Shown: positions 1-8,080, numbered from the stretch's first letter. The stretch is DNA of 64,000 nt from Blastococcus sp. URHD0036 (GCF_000701365.1 NZ_JNIK01000013.1:248001-312000), one strand, 5' to 3'. Made by a program: numbers and translations. The notes: generated from the letters alone by a model not told the origin.

Positions 1-1
1 C

Positions 2-94
2 TACCGGGTCGCGATGCTCGCCTGCGCCGGGCTGTTCGCCGTCGGCGGGCTGCTGGCCTGGGCGACCGTGCGCGACGACGTCCTCCGGCGGTGA
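2..94 (+). CDS. C-terminal end of a membrane transporter (probably MFS), partial
   Basis: Only the last 30 codons are inside the window, in the frame beginning at base 2 and ending in TGA at 92-94. The peptide is a hydrophobic helix (MLACAGLFAVGGLLAW) followed by a short charged tail (TVRDDVLRR). A last transmembrane helix with a basic cytoplasmic tail is typical of major facilitator transporters, but the fragment is too short to prove the family. It runs in the same direction as the TauE gene, with the leader ORF between them. Confidence 0.5.
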   Translation, partial: YRVAMLACAGLFAVGGLLAWATVRDDVLRR

Positions 95-121
95 TCCCAC
101 TCCGCGGACGCCGGGCTGGCT

Positions 122-235
122 ATGTCGACCGATCTGATGGACATTGGTCCCATGGCGGCGACGGCGGTGCTCCTGGTGGGGCGGATCCACGTCGACCTGC
201 TGCGCGTGTGCGCCTCCCGCTGTCCGGGCTGCTGA
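122..235 (+). CDS. Cysteine-rich leader peptide upstream of TauE/SafE gene
   Basis: A 37-codon ORF ends with IHVDLLRVCASRCPGC and TGA. The core HVDLLRV followed by Cys codons matches the short leader peptides found upstream of many sulfur and cysteine genes in actinobacteria, some of which act as cysteine-responsive attenuators (family knowledge). The true start is unclear: ATG at 122, 137 or 152 and GTG at 167 or 176 are all in frame and none has a strong ribosome site. Three Cys codons in the last eight residues, and an imperfect GC-rich inverted repeat around 270-296 before the exporter gene, fit a translation-coupled attenuator. Regulation by cysteine is inferred. Confidence 0.6.
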   Translation: MSTDLMDIGPMAATAVLLVGRIHVDLLRVCASRCPGC

Positions 236-319
236 TCCTCCTCTGATCTGCCCGCTCCTCCCGTGCTGCCGCGCGCTCCGTCGCGCGCCGCGGCCCCGTG
301 ACACCGGAGTCCAGCCCTC

Positions 320-1315
320 GTGAAGACCCTGATCCTGCTCGCGCTCGCGGGCCTCGGCGCCCAGCTGGTCGACGGCAGCCTCGGCATGGCCTACGGCGTC
401 ACGTCGACCACGCTGCTGCTGGCCATCGGCACCAACCCGGCCGCGGCATCGGCGACGATCCACCTCGCCGAGATCGGCACCACGCTGATCTCCGGCGTCG
501 CGCACTGGAAGTTCGGCAACGTCGACTGGAAGGTCGTTGCCAGGATCGGCGTCCCCGGCGCCGTCGGGGCCTTCGCCGGCGCCACGGTGCTGTCCCACCT
601 CTCCACCGCGGTCGCGGCCCCCGTGATGTCGCTGATCCTGCTGTCGCTGGGCGCCTACCTGCTGATCCGGTTCACGCTGCGGGGCATCGACCGGCGCAAC
701 CTCGGCAAGCCGATGCGCAAGCGCTTCCTCGGGCCGCTCGGTCTGGTCGCCGGCTTCGTCGACGCCACGGGCGGCGGTGGCTGGGGTCCGGTCGGCACCC
801 CGGCGATCCTGGCCAGCGGCCGCATGGAGCCGCGCAAGGTCATCGGCTCGATCGACACGTCCGAGTTCCTCGTCGCGGTCGCGGCGAGTCTGGGCTTCCT
901 CGTCGCGCTCGGCTCGCAGGGGATCGACTTCGCCTGGGTGGCCGCACTCCTGATCGGCGGCATGATCGCGGCCCCGATCGCGGCCTGGCTGGTGCGCCAC
1001 GTGCCGCCGCGGCTGCTCGGCTCGCTGGTCGGCGGGATGATCATCCTCACCAACAGCCGCACGCTGCTGCGCAGCGACTGGCTGGACGCGTCCGACGGCG
1101 TCGCCGCCGCCGTGTACGCCGTCCTGGTCGTCATCTGGGCCGCCGCGGTCGCGTGGTCGTTCGTGCAGTACCGCAAGGACCGCGCGCTGGAGTCCGCCGA
1201 CGCCGTCGCCGCCGCGGCCACCGCCCTCGAGCGGGCCGAGCTCCTCGAGCCTCCGGTGGGGACCGAGGCCGACCGGCCCCTGACCGCCGGCCGGCCGAGC
1301 GCGCCGCAGGACTGA
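320..1315 (+). CDS. TauE/SafE family sulfite/organosulfonate exporter-type permease
   Basis: This 331-residue integral membrane protein has about eight hydrophobic helices in two halves. It shows the family features of an N-terminal LVDGSLGMAYG segment and a second-half VDATGGGGWGP segment, which form the repeated glycine-rich signature of TauE/SafE (PF01925) permeases. These proteins move sulfite, sulfoacetate or other small anions across the cytoplasmic membrane. The GTG start at 320 is preceded by GGAGT at 306-310. The cysteine-rich leader ORF just upstream supports a sulfur-related substrate, although the substrate itself cannot be read from sequence. The C-terminal tail is soluble and alanine/glutamate rich. 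The gene abuts the convergent CoA-transferase with no spacer. Confidence 0.88.
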   Translation: MKTLILLALAGLGAQLVDGSLGMAYGVTSTTLLLAIGTNPAAASATIHLAEIGTTLISGVAHWKFGNVDWKVVARIGVPGAVGAFAGATVLSHLSTAVAAPVMSLILLSLGAYLLIRFTLRGIDRRNLGKPMRKRFLGPLGLVAGFVDATGGGGWGPVGTPAILASGRMEPRKVIGSIDTSEFLVAVAASLGFLVALGSQGIDFAWVAALLIGGMIAAPIAAWLVRHVPPRLLGSLVGGMIILTNSRTLLRSDWLDASDGVAAAVYAVLVVIWAAAVAWSFVQYRKDRALESADAVAAAATALERAELLEPPVGTEADRPLTAGRPSAPQD

Positions 1316-3532
1316 TCAGCCGCTCGCCGGATCGGGCACGCGGGACCAGCGCTCGGCGAGGGTCCCCACCGCGGCCAGCCGCTCCCGTGCGGTCGGCCAG
1401 TGCGCGGCGACGGCGTCGTGGGGCAGTGCGACGACCGGCCCGGAGTACCCGCGGACGAGCCGGAACCGGCCGAACCGCGGATCGCGCACGACATGGGTCA
1501 TGTCGTTCTCGACCAGGAGCGGTTGGGTGAGGAAGCCCGCGTGCGGGGTGACCGGGCAGGCCGGGACCCCCAGGCACCCCAGCTCCCGGAGCCAGTGCTC
1601 CACCGGCTCCGCGGCGAGGGTCTCCGCGAGCCGCTCCGTGCCACCCACCAGCGCCGCCGCGGCCTCCTCCTCGCCGGGCGTGCGGGCGGCGATCGTCAGC
1701 CAGCCGTCGGCGGCCCGGTGGTGGCGCCGGAACGGGGACGGACCGCGGAAGTCGCGGCCCCCCGTGGGCGGCTCCGGACGCCCGGCGTAGGTGGTCAGCT
1801 CGGCGGCCTGGAGGAACGACGCCGTCGCCGCCAGGGACACCGAGGCGGCGGCGCCCGCGCCCGTCCGCGTGCGCTCCACGAGCCCGGCCAGCACCCCGAG
1901 GGCGGCCAGGCACGAGGTGCCGATGTCGATCGTCGGCGCGGTGATGACCACCGGCTCGTCGTCCCCGCCCTGCGCCACGGCCAGCCCCGACCGCGACTGC
2001 ATGACCGGGTCGAAGCCCGGCAGGTCCGCGAAGGGGCCGGACCGGCCGAAGGCCGAGACCGAGCAGCGCACCAGCGCCGGCGCGGTGGCGGCGAGCAGGC
2101 CGTCGTCCAGGCCCAGGGCCCGCGCCTTCGCCGGCCGCAGGTTGTCCACCAGGACGTCGGCCTCGGCGAGGAGCTCGAGCAGCTCCGCGCGGGCGTCGGC
2201 GCGCCGCAGGTCGACCTCGGCCACGAGCTTGCGGTGGTTGACCGCGGCGTAGGGGGCGGAGAAGACGCGGTAGGGGTCACCGCGGGTCGGCTCGACCTTC
2301 ACCACGCTCGCGCCGAGGTCCGCCAGCAGCGTGCTGGCGAACGGCCCGGCCACGAAGGTGCTCAGGTCCACCACCCGGAGGCCCGCCAGCGGCGCGTCCG
2401 GTCGCGGGCCCGACGGCTCCGGTCGCGCGGGCGACCCGGGCCAGACGTCCGCCGGCGCGACCAGCGCGTCGGGCCCGGGCAGCCGCCGCACCCCGGGGGC
2501 GCCGTCGAACGTCACCGGCACGCCGGGCTGGACGACGGACCCGGCGACCGGGTGCCGGAGGGCCACCGGCGGAGCGGCGGAGGCCAGCACCTCGCCGCCG
2601 AGCCACTCCGCGCGGTCGCTCACCGGCGCGGCCGGCACCCCGGCCCCGGCGAGCAGGTCCAGCCACTCCTGGCGCGGGCGGGTGGCGAAGGTCCGCTCCA
2701 GCTCGACGCCCACCATCGCGCCGATCTCGGGCAGGTGCAGGTTGGTGAACTCGCCGTCGACGCCGGGCAGGACCATCACGTCGAGCCGGTCCAGCACGGT
2801 CAGCGCCGGCAGGAAGAAGTCGACGGTGAGCGCCGACAGGTGCAGCGACCGGCCGTCGCCGCAGCGGTAGACGCGGAAGCTCGCCCCCGCGTTCAGCCGC
2901 CCGCCGGTGGAGACGATCCGGTCGACGTCGAGTCCGTCGACCGCCATGACGGCCAGGCAGGCGGCCGAGGCGTGCAGGCCGGTGACTTCCAGCGCCCGCC
3001 CGTGCCCGGTGGTGCGCGCCGCGAGGACCCCGGCCGTGGCGGTCACGGCACCCAGCGCCCCGTGCACGGCGGCGACCAGCGGGACGACGGAGGCGATCGG
3101 CGTGCCGGGGTCGGTGGAGGGGTGGAAGACGGCGAAGCCGCCGAGGGCACCGGTGAGGAGCGGGTCCGCCGGCAGGTCCCGCCAGCGGCCCGCCGAGCCG
3201 TGCGGCGGCATCGCCAGGTGCACCAGCCCCGGGTGTGCGGCTCCGGGATCCGCGGTCCCGGGCGCGCCCGGGACGGAGTCGTCGACGAGCAGATCGGCCC
3301 GGCCGGCGAGGTCCGCGACGACGCCGGCCCCTGCCGTGACGAACCGCTTCCCGCGGTCCCAGCACAGGTCCTCGGGGCCGGCCGGGGACTCCGGCGGCGC
3401 GGGAGCCCAGCCGGGCGGCACCACCCGGACGACGTCCGCGCCGAGGTCGGCGAGCAGCATGCCCGTCGTCCGCCCGGCCTGGCCCGTGGTGACCTCGAGG
3501 ACGCGTACCCCTTCCAACGGCGCCTGTGTCAT
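1316..3532 (-). CDS. CaiB/BaiF family CoA-transferase, two-domain fusion
   Basis: The 738-residue protein contains two consecutive CaiB/BaiF (family III CoA-transferase) modules. The first covers about residues 1-360 (GVRVLEVTTGQAGRTTGMLL...) and the second about 376-738 (GLRVVDLSTFVAGPFASTLL, then NHRKL, VDNLRPAK and GFDPVMQSRSG). Family members are normally about 400 residues and work as interlocked dimers, so this is a tandem, internally dimeric form. The second half keeps the GFDP-type Asp region; the first half is more divergent (LPADPLLTGALGG). It would transfer CoA between carboxylic acids, acceptor unknown. Its ATG overlaps the stop of the small upstream ORF in an ATGA. With the IclR regulator and divergent amidohydrolase it may serve catabolism of an aromatic or carboxylic acid (inference). 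Confidence 0.85.
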   Translation of the reverse strand: MTQAPLEGVRVLEVTTGQAGRTTGMLLADLGADVVRVVPPGWAPAPPESPAGPEDLCWDRGKRFVTAGAGVVADLAGRADLLVDDSVPGAPGTADPGAAHPGLVHLAMPPHGSAGRWRDLPADPLLTGALGGFAVFHPSTDPGTPIASVVPLVAAVHGALGAVTATAGVLAARTTGHGRALEVTGLHASAACLAVMAVDGLDVDRIVSTGGRLNAGASFRVYRCGDGRSLHLSALTVDFFLPALTVLDRLDVMVLPGVDGEFTNLHLPEIGAMVGVELERTFATRPRQEWLDLLAGAGVPAAPVSDRAEWLGGEVLASAAPPVALRHPVAGSVVQPGVPVTFDGAPGVRRLPGPDALVAPADVWPGSPARPEPSGPRPDAPLAGLRVVDLSTFVAGPFASTLLADLGASVVKVEPTRGDPYRVFSAPYAAVNHRKLVAEVDLRRADARAELLELLAEADVLVDNLRPAKARALGLDDGLLAATAPALVRCSVSAFGRSGPFADLPGFDPVMQSRSGLAVAQGGDDEPVVITAPTIDIGTSCLAALGVLAGLVERTRTGAGAAASVSLAATASFLQAAELTTYAGRPEPPTGGRDFRGPSPFRRHHRAADGWLTIAARTPGEEEAAAALVGGTERLAETLAAEPVEHWLRELGCLGVPACPVTPHAGFLTQPLLVENDMTHVVRDPRFGRFRLVRGYSGPVVALPHDAVAAHWPTARERLAAVGTLAERWSRVPDPASG

Positions 3533-3666
3533 GCCTCTCCGCCCGCCACCCCCCGGACGCTAGCGCCATCCGCACAAAGATGAGAGGGAAGGCTTTTCGT
3601 CGCGCCTTGGCGAACAGTCACGTGCCCGTCCGTCCCAGCGACCGCCACCACGTAGCGGTTGCTCAT
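3529..3666 (-). CDS. Small ORF coupled to the CoA-transferase gene (hypothetical)
   Basis: A 45-codon ORF starts at ATG 3666 (MSNRYVVAVAGTDGHVTVRQ...). A good ribosome site, GGGAGGA, lies about five bases before the start, just after the IclR stop codon at 3681. Its TGA overlaps the CoA-transferase ATG (ATGA at 3532-3529), as expected for translational coupling. The first 20 residues look like the start of a normal cytosolic protein, whereas the rest is low-information sequence. It could therefore be a real small protein, a translated leader that delivers ribosomes to the CoA-transferase, or the remnant of a gene cut by deletion. No family recognised. Confidence 0.45.
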   Translation of the reverse strand: MSNRYVVAVAGTDGHVTVRQGATKSLPSHLCADGASVRGVAGGEA

Positions 3667-3680
3667 CCTCGTCCTCCCGG

Positions 3681-4472
3681 TCAGGCCGGCGTGCTGCCGT
3701 GCGCGGCCCGGGTGCCGGCGTCCCGCAGCGCAGCGGTCAGGGCCGGCTCCGTCGACCGGAACCGGTCCGTGGGGGCGGCGATGGTCAGGGCGGCGGTCGC
3801 CACCCCGTTCTCCACCACGGCGACGCTGGCGCAGGTGAGGCCGACGACGTACTCGTCGCGGCCGATCGCGATCCCCTCGACCGCGATGCGGTCCAGGTCC
3901 TGCTCGAGCCGCTCCCGGCTCGTGATCGTGGCGGGGGTGAGCCGGCGCAGCCGCATGTCGGCGAGGTGCGCCTGCCGGACGGCGGGGGTGGCGCAGGCCA
4001 GCAGGACCCGGGCACTGGTCCGTGCGTGCGGGTTGCTGGCGTAGTCGACGGCCAGCCCGGTGACGCGGACCATGTGCGAGCCCTCCTCGACGGCGAGGAT
4101 GCGGAGCTCCCCCCTCCCCCACGCGCTGAGGTAGGCCGTCTCGCCGGTCTCGCGCACCAGCGCGCGCAGCGCGGCCGTGTAGCGCTCCGGCACCCGCACG
4201 TCCCGGTGCACGGCCTCGGCGATCACCCCGGCGGCCGGACCGAGCACGTACCGGCCGTGCCGGTCCTTGGCCAGCAGACCCTCGCTGGCGAGGGAGTTCA
4301 GCAGGTGGTAGCCCGTCGGCAGGGAGAAGCCGTGCCGTTCGGCGGCCTCCCGTGCCGAGATGCCCCCGTCCCGGGCCGACTCCAGCAGGAGCCTGGCCGC
4401 CCGCCGCACCGACTGCAGAGTCGTGCCGCTGCCCTGCCGGACGTCCTCGGCGGCCGCCGACGATCTGGTCAT
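3681..4472 (-). CDS. IclR family transcriptional regulator
   Basis: The 263-residue protein has an N-terminal winged helix (about residues 16-80: LQSVRRAARLLLESARDGGISAREAA..., then HGFSLPTGYHLLNSLASEGLL) and a C-terminal IclR ligand-binding domain (about 90-255: GETAYLSAWGRGE, then IAIGRDEYVVGLTCASVAV). This layout is diagnostic of IclR regulators, which commonly control aromatic or carboxylate catabolism. I chose ATG 4472 because the HTH follows at normal distance; an upstream in-frame ATG at 4535 would run into the divergent promoter region. The start is preceded by GGTTTCATTTC, an AT-rich pentamer repeat (TGAAATGAAA on the plus strand) that could be the operator. It lies upstream of the small ORF and CoA-transferase on the same strand and is divergent from the amidohydrolase operon. 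Confidence 0.85.
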   Translation of the reverse strand: MTRSSAAAEDVRQGSGTTLQSVRRAARLLLESARDGGISAREAAERHGFSLPTGYHLLNSLASEGLLAKDRHGRYVLGPAAGVIAEAVHRDVRVPERYTAALRALVRETGETAYLSAWGRGELRILAVEEGSHMVRVTGLAVDYASNPHARTSARVLLACATPAVRQAHLADMRLRRLTPATITSRERLEQDLDRIAVEGIAIGRDEYVVGLTCASVAVVENGVATAALTIAAPTDRFRSTEPALTAALRDAGTRAAHGSTPA

Positions 4473-4558
4473 GAAATGAAACCTAGTGCAGATGTTGACG
4501 CGCGGCGGTGACCGTCGACACGCTGCGGACGTCACGATCCCGGACCGAGGAGGACGCC

Positions 4559-5065
4559 GTGGGCACGACCCACCACATCCAGCCCATCGCCCCCGTCGAG
4601 GAGAACACCGTCCGGGTCCCCGCCGGGCCGGTGACCTTCGGGCTGGAGATGCGCGAGCTCAACCCTGCGATCATCCAGGGCTTCTACGCCGACCGGCCGG
4701 ACGCGGGCGCGGTCCGCGACCTCGTCGACGAGGGCGGCGAGCCGGACGACGGTGGCGCGAGCGTCCACGTCTTCGGCACCGACGACGGGCTGGAGTACCT
4801 GCGGTTCGACTGCTTCGACAAGGGGCCGCACTACCACTACGTGCACCCGCACGAGCCGTTCCAGGTCGTGCACGAGATGGACCCCGTGGCGTTCGGCGAC
4901 CCCTTCGCGTGGACGGTCGAGCGCCTGCGCGGGCGGCTGCCGGAGATGCTGGCGGAGTCGGGCGGCCGGCATCTCGGCGAGGCGGTCGACGCCGCGGCCG
5001 TCGGCCGGGCTCTCGACCGCCTGGTCGAGTTGCGGGCCGGCCTGGGGCAGGAGGTGCCGGCATGA
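4559..5065 (+). CDS. Conserved hypothetical protein in amidohydrolase operon
   Basis: The 168-residue soluble protein has no signal peptide or membrane segment. It contains an acidic N-terminal half and a His-rich segment (DKGPHYHYVHPHEPFQVVHEM) that could bind a metal. The GTG at 4559 is preferred because GAGGAGGA stands six bases before it; an in-frame GTG at 4508 lacks a ribosome site. Its TGA overlaps the start of the amidohydrolase (ATGA at 5062-5065), so the two are translated together and likely act together. I do not recognise a named function, and a role as partner or accessory of the hydrolase is inference only. Confidence 0.7.
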   Translation: MGTTHHIQPIAPVEENTVRVPAGPVTFGLEMRELNPAIIQGFYADRPDAGAVRDLVDEGGEPDDGGASVHVFGTDDGLEYLRFDCFDKGPHYHYVHPHEPFQVVHEMDPVAFGDPFAWTVERLRGRLPEMLAESGGRHLGEAVDAAAVGRALDRLVELRAGLGQEVPA

Positions 5066-6315
5066 CCGAGATCCCGCCGATCATCTCCGTCGACGACCAC
5101 ATCGTGGAACCGCCGGACCTGTGGCAGCGCTGGCTGCCGGAGAAGCACCGCGCCGCGGGCCCCCGGGTCGTCCAGGGCGCCTACGAGATGGTGCCCGATT
5201 CGCTCAACCCGCGCGCCTTCCGCTCGGGCTGGACCGCGTTCCGCGTCGGGTTCGACGGTCCGCGCACCGACTGGTGGGTCTACGAGGACTTCCGCACGGG
5301 CGTGCTGATCGGCAACGCCGCGGTGGGCAGGACCGCGGACGAGATCGTGCCGGGGCCCATCCGCTACGCGGAGATGCGACCCGGCTGCTACGACCGTGAG
5401 GCCCGCATCGCGGACATGACGCTGAACCACGTCGAGCGCTCGCTGTGCTTTCCCACGTTCCCGCGGTTCTGCGGGCAGACGTTCCTGGAGGGACACGACC
5501 GTGACCTCGGACTGGCCTGCGTGCGGGCCTACAACGACTTCATGGTCGAGGAGTGGGCCGGTGAGAGCGGTGGCCGCCTGATCCCACTGTGTCTCATCCC
5601 GCTGTGGGACGCCGACCTGGCCGCCGCCGAGGTCCACCGCAACGCCGCGCGCGGCGTCCGGGCGGTCGCCTTCAGCGAGCTGCCCGCAGCCCTGGGCCTG
5701 CCGAGCATCCACGACCGCAACCGCTACTGGGATCCGTTCTTCCGCGCCTGCGACGAGACAGGCACGGTCATCAACATGCACATCGGGTCCTCGTCACAGG
5801 TGCCGATCACCTCGAACGACGCCCCGGCGCACGTGCAGATCTCGCTGACCGCGATCAACTCCCAGCTGTCGATGTCGGACTGGCTGCTCTCCGGGGTGCT
5901 CGCCCGGTTCCCCGACCTGAAGCTGGCGTTCTCCGAGGGGCAGATCGGCTGGATGCCGTTCCTGCTGGAGCGCCTGGACACGCTGTGGCGCAAGCGCAAC
6001 TACCGCGACGAGTGGGATCCGGGCATCACCGACTACCCCAGCACGTACGTGCCGGGGCGCATCTGGGGCTGCTTCTTCGAGGACGACTTCGGCATCTCCG
6101 TCCGGGACGCGATCGGGGTCGACCAGATCACCTTCGAGACCGACTACCCCCACCAGGACTCCACCTGGCCCGACAGCCGGGCCTACGCGAAGAGGATCTT
6201 CCGGGGCGTGCCGGCCGAGGACGTCGAGAAGATCGTGCGGGGCAACGCCATCAGGCTGTTCCAGCTGCCCGAGCAGCTCCCCGGCACCGCCACCGCCCCA
6301 CGGCCGGCGGCCTGA
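5062..6315 (+). CDS. Amidohydrolase family protein (amidohydrolase 2, PF04909-like)
   Basis: The 417-residue protein begins IISVDDHIVEPPDLWQRWLP. The D-x-H motif near the N terminus gives metal ligands of the amidohydrolase superfamily. Later segments NMHIGSSS, KLAFSEGQIGWMP and ITFETDYPHQDSTWP supply the remaining metal-site His/Glu/Asp positions, the last being the conserved Asp of the C-terminal motif. The family includes decarboxylases and hydrolases of aromatic acids; the exact substrate is unknown. Its start overlaps the upstream hypothetical gene. Divergence from an IclR gene and a CoA-transferase suggests a catabolic locus. A TauE-like anion transporter lies nearby, but no link can be shown. 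Confidence 0.85.
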   Translation: MTEIPPIISVDDHIVEPPDLWQRWLPEKHRAAGPRVVQGAYEMVPDSLNPRAFRSGWTAFRVGFDGPRTDWWVYEDFRTGVLIGNAAVGRTADEIVPGPIRYAEMRPGCYDREARIADMTLNHVERSLCFPTFPRFCGQTFLEGHDRDLGLACVRAYNDFMVEEWAGESGGRLIPLCLIPLWDADLAAAEVHRNAARGVRAVAFSELPAALGLPSIHDRNRYWDPFFRACDETGTVINMHIGSSSQVPITSNDAPAHVQISLTAINSQLSMSDWLLSGVLARFPDLKLAFSEGQIGWMPFLLERLDTLWRKRNYRDEWDPGITDYPSTYVPGRIWGCFFEDDFGISVRDAIGVDQITFETDYPHQDSTWPDSRAYAKRIFRGVPAEDVEKIVRGNAIRLFQLPEQLPGTATAPRPAA

Positions 6316-6324
6316 CCCGCTGCG

Positions 6325-6819
6325 TCAGACGGCGCGGAGGACGGGCACCTGGGGCAGTGGGGTGGCACGCGCGGCCGCCATGACCATCTGCGGCGACCGG
6401 GGCAGGCCGCGCCGGGTGCACAGCCGCAGGGCGCGGGCGCCGGTGACGACGTCGGTCTCCGGCGGGACGACGAGCAGGTCGGCGCGCTTGTTGCCCCCGG
6501 CCCACGTCAGGCAGACGGCACCGGGCTCCATGCTGCGGAACCCCCCGGTGCGCACGACGCGCCCACCGACGACCACCTTGCGCGGAGCCGGCAGCCACGC
6601 GTCGAGCGCGTAGGTGAACCGCTCCACCCGCACCCCGTGCCGGTCCAGCGCCGCGATCAGCTCGGGCACCTCGACGGCGAGGTCGCGGCTGCGCGGGAAC
6701 CAGGCGCCGTCGAAGCCCTGGTCGCCGTCCCCGGCGTCGCTGCGGATGCTCACCCGGACGTCGATCCCACCCCGGTGCCCCTCGGCCTCGAACAGCGGTC
6801 CCGTGCGGGTGTTCCTCAT
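6325..6819 (-). CDS. DUF5994-like protein
   Basis: This is a 164-residue soluble protein of a type frequent in actinobacteria. The segment DGAWFPRSRDLAVEVPELIAALD (about residues 37-59) is the part that recalls DUF5994 proteins; it is followed by a beta-rich region and a GNKRADLLVVPP motif. No catalytic motif is visible and the function is unknown. Nine bases separate its stop codon from the convergent amidohydrolase stop. The start at ATG 6819 is the only good candidate, giving MRNTRTGPLFEAEG. The family assignment is from memory of the motif and has not been searched. Confidence 0.65.
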   Translation of the reverse strand: MRNTRTGPLFEAEGHRGGIDVRVSIRSDAGDGDQGFDGAWFPRSRDLAVEVPELIAALDRHGVRVERFTYALDAWLPAPRKVVVGGRVVRTGGFRSMEPGAVCLTWAGGNKRADLLVVPPETDVVTGARALRLCTRRGLPRSPQMVMAAARATPLPQVPVLRAV

Positions 6820-6995
6820 CAGCGCCAGCCAGCCTTCCGTCGTCCGCCCCTGCCGAGGTCACAGGGATCCGAGACGAACGTAGGTGCGGCGACGGGCGCC
6901 GGCCCGCGCGTTGCCGGCGGGCGTGCCGAGCCCTCCCGGCCGGTCATCACGACACGTCACGAAACGGTCACGGCGCTCCGCGCGGGTCGCCCCGG

Positions 6996-7265
6996 TCAGG
7001 CGGAGAGGGCGCTCCCGGCCGGCCGCTCGGCCAGGTCGGCGACCAGCCGATCGAGCGGGATGTCGAGGGCGCGGGCGAGCGCCGCGACGGTGAAGAACGC
7101 CGGCGTCGGCACCCGTCCGGACTCGATCTTCCGCAGCGCCTCGGGGCTCACCCCGGACGCCGCCGCGACCTCCGCGGGCGGCCGGTCACCCCGCGCCGCC
7201 CGCAGCAGCGCCCCTAGCCGGCGACCACGCTCGCGGTCCTCGGGGCTCAGCGGCGGTCGCACCAT
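6996..7265 (-). CDS. XRE-family (Cro/CI HTH) transcriptional regulator, small
   Basis: The 89-residue protein is essentially one HTH_3 domain: an LGALLRAARG helix, then AEVAAASGVSPEALRKIESGRVPTPAFFTVAALARALDIPLDRL, the canonical Cro/CI helix-turn-helix with the KIESGR recognition segment. ATG 7265 gives a normal start (MVRPPLSPEDRERGRR); the longer reading would cross the divergent promoter into the map coding region. It is transcribed divergently from the methionine aminopeptidase gene with 44 bp between starts. That spacer holds two copies of AATACCGG, so it probably regulates itself and map (inference). Confidence 0.85.
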   Translation of the reverse strand: MVRPPLSPEDRERGRRLGALLRAARGDRPPAEVAAASGVSPEALRKIESGRVPTPAFFTVAALARALDIPLDRLVADLAERPAGSALSA

Positions 7266-7277
7266 GGCCGTGATAGT

Positions 7278-7299
7278 AATACCGGGATACCAATACCGG
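7278..7299. promoter_or_regulatory. Tandem AATACCGG operator candidate between XRE gene and map
   Basis: The 44-bp divergent spacer contains AATACCGG at 7278-7285 and again at 7292-7299, 14 bp apart start to start, with GGATACC between them. The copies lie in the only region where both promoters can be, and the second runs into the map ribosome site. Binding by the XRE protein is inferred from position. Confidence 0.45.
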
Positions 7300-7309
7300 A
7301 AGGGACGAG

Positions 7310-8080
7310 ATGATCGAGCTGCGGACACCCGGGGAGATCGACGCCATGCGGGCGGCGGGCGCGGTGGTCGCCGACGTGCACGCGGCGGTGCAGGCACTCG
7401 CCGCCCCCGGCGTGCGGCTGACCCAGCTGGACGCCGTCGCGCGCGACGTCCTCGCCGACGCCGGCGCGACCTCGCCGTTCCTCGGCTACGCGCCGGCGGC
7501 CACGACTCCCCCGTTCCCCGGGGTGGTGTGCCTCTCGGTCAACGACGTCGCCCTGCACGGCATCCCCACCCCCGAGGAGCTGGAGGACGGCGACCTGCTG
7601 AGCGTCGACGCCGGGGCCACGCTGGACGGCTGGGTGGGTGACGCGGCCCGGACCTACCCGATCGGCACGCCCCGCCCCGAGGACCTGCGGCTGGTCGACA
7701 CGACCGAGCGGGCGCTGGCCGCGGGGATCGCCGCGGCCACGGTGGGCAACCGCATCGGCGACGTCTCGGCCGCCATCGGTGCCGTCGGGCGGGCCGGCGG
7801 GTGCGGGATCAACCTCGACCAGGGCGGGCACGGCGTCGGCCGCACGATGCACGAGGCGCCGCACGTGCCCAACGACGGCCGGCCCGGCCGCGGGCTGCGG
7901 CTGCGCGCGGGGCTGGTCATCGCCATCGAGCCGTGGTTCCTGGCCGGCGGGAGCGACGACTACCGGGTGGACGCCGACGGCTGGACCCTGCGCAGCGCCG
8001 ACGGCAGCCGCGCTGCGCACGTCGAGCACACGGTCGCGGTCACCGAGGACGGCCCGCGCATCCTCACCGCCCCCCGCTGA
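7310..8080 (+). CDS. map: Type I methionine aminopeptidase
   Basis: The 256-residue enzyme removes the initiator methionine from nascent proteins. All five metal ligands of the pita-bread fold are visible: Asp in LLSVDAGA, Asp in GWVGDAARTY, His in GHGVGRTMHEAPHV, Glu in VIAIEPWF and Glu in AAHVEHTV. The length fits the short MetAP1a form without an N-terminal SH3-binding extension. ATG 7310 follows an AGGGA ribosome site at 7301-7305. Actinobacteria often carry more than one map copy; this one is next to an XRE regulator rather than in the secY-adk-map-infA cluster, so it is probably the secondary, regulated paralogue (inference). Confidence 0.95.
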   Translation: MIELRTPGEIDAMRAAGAVVADVHAAVQALAAPGVRLTQLDAVARDVLADAGATSPFLGYAPAATTPPFPGVVCLSVNDVALHGIPTPEELEDGDLLSVDAGATLDGWVGDAARTYPIGTPRPEDLRLVDTTERALAAGIAAATVGNRIGDVSAAIGAVGRAGGCGINLDQGGHGVGRTMHEAPHVPNDGRPGRGLRLRAGLVIAIEPWFLAGGSDDYRVDADGWTLRSADGSRAAHVEHTVAVTEDGPRILTAPR

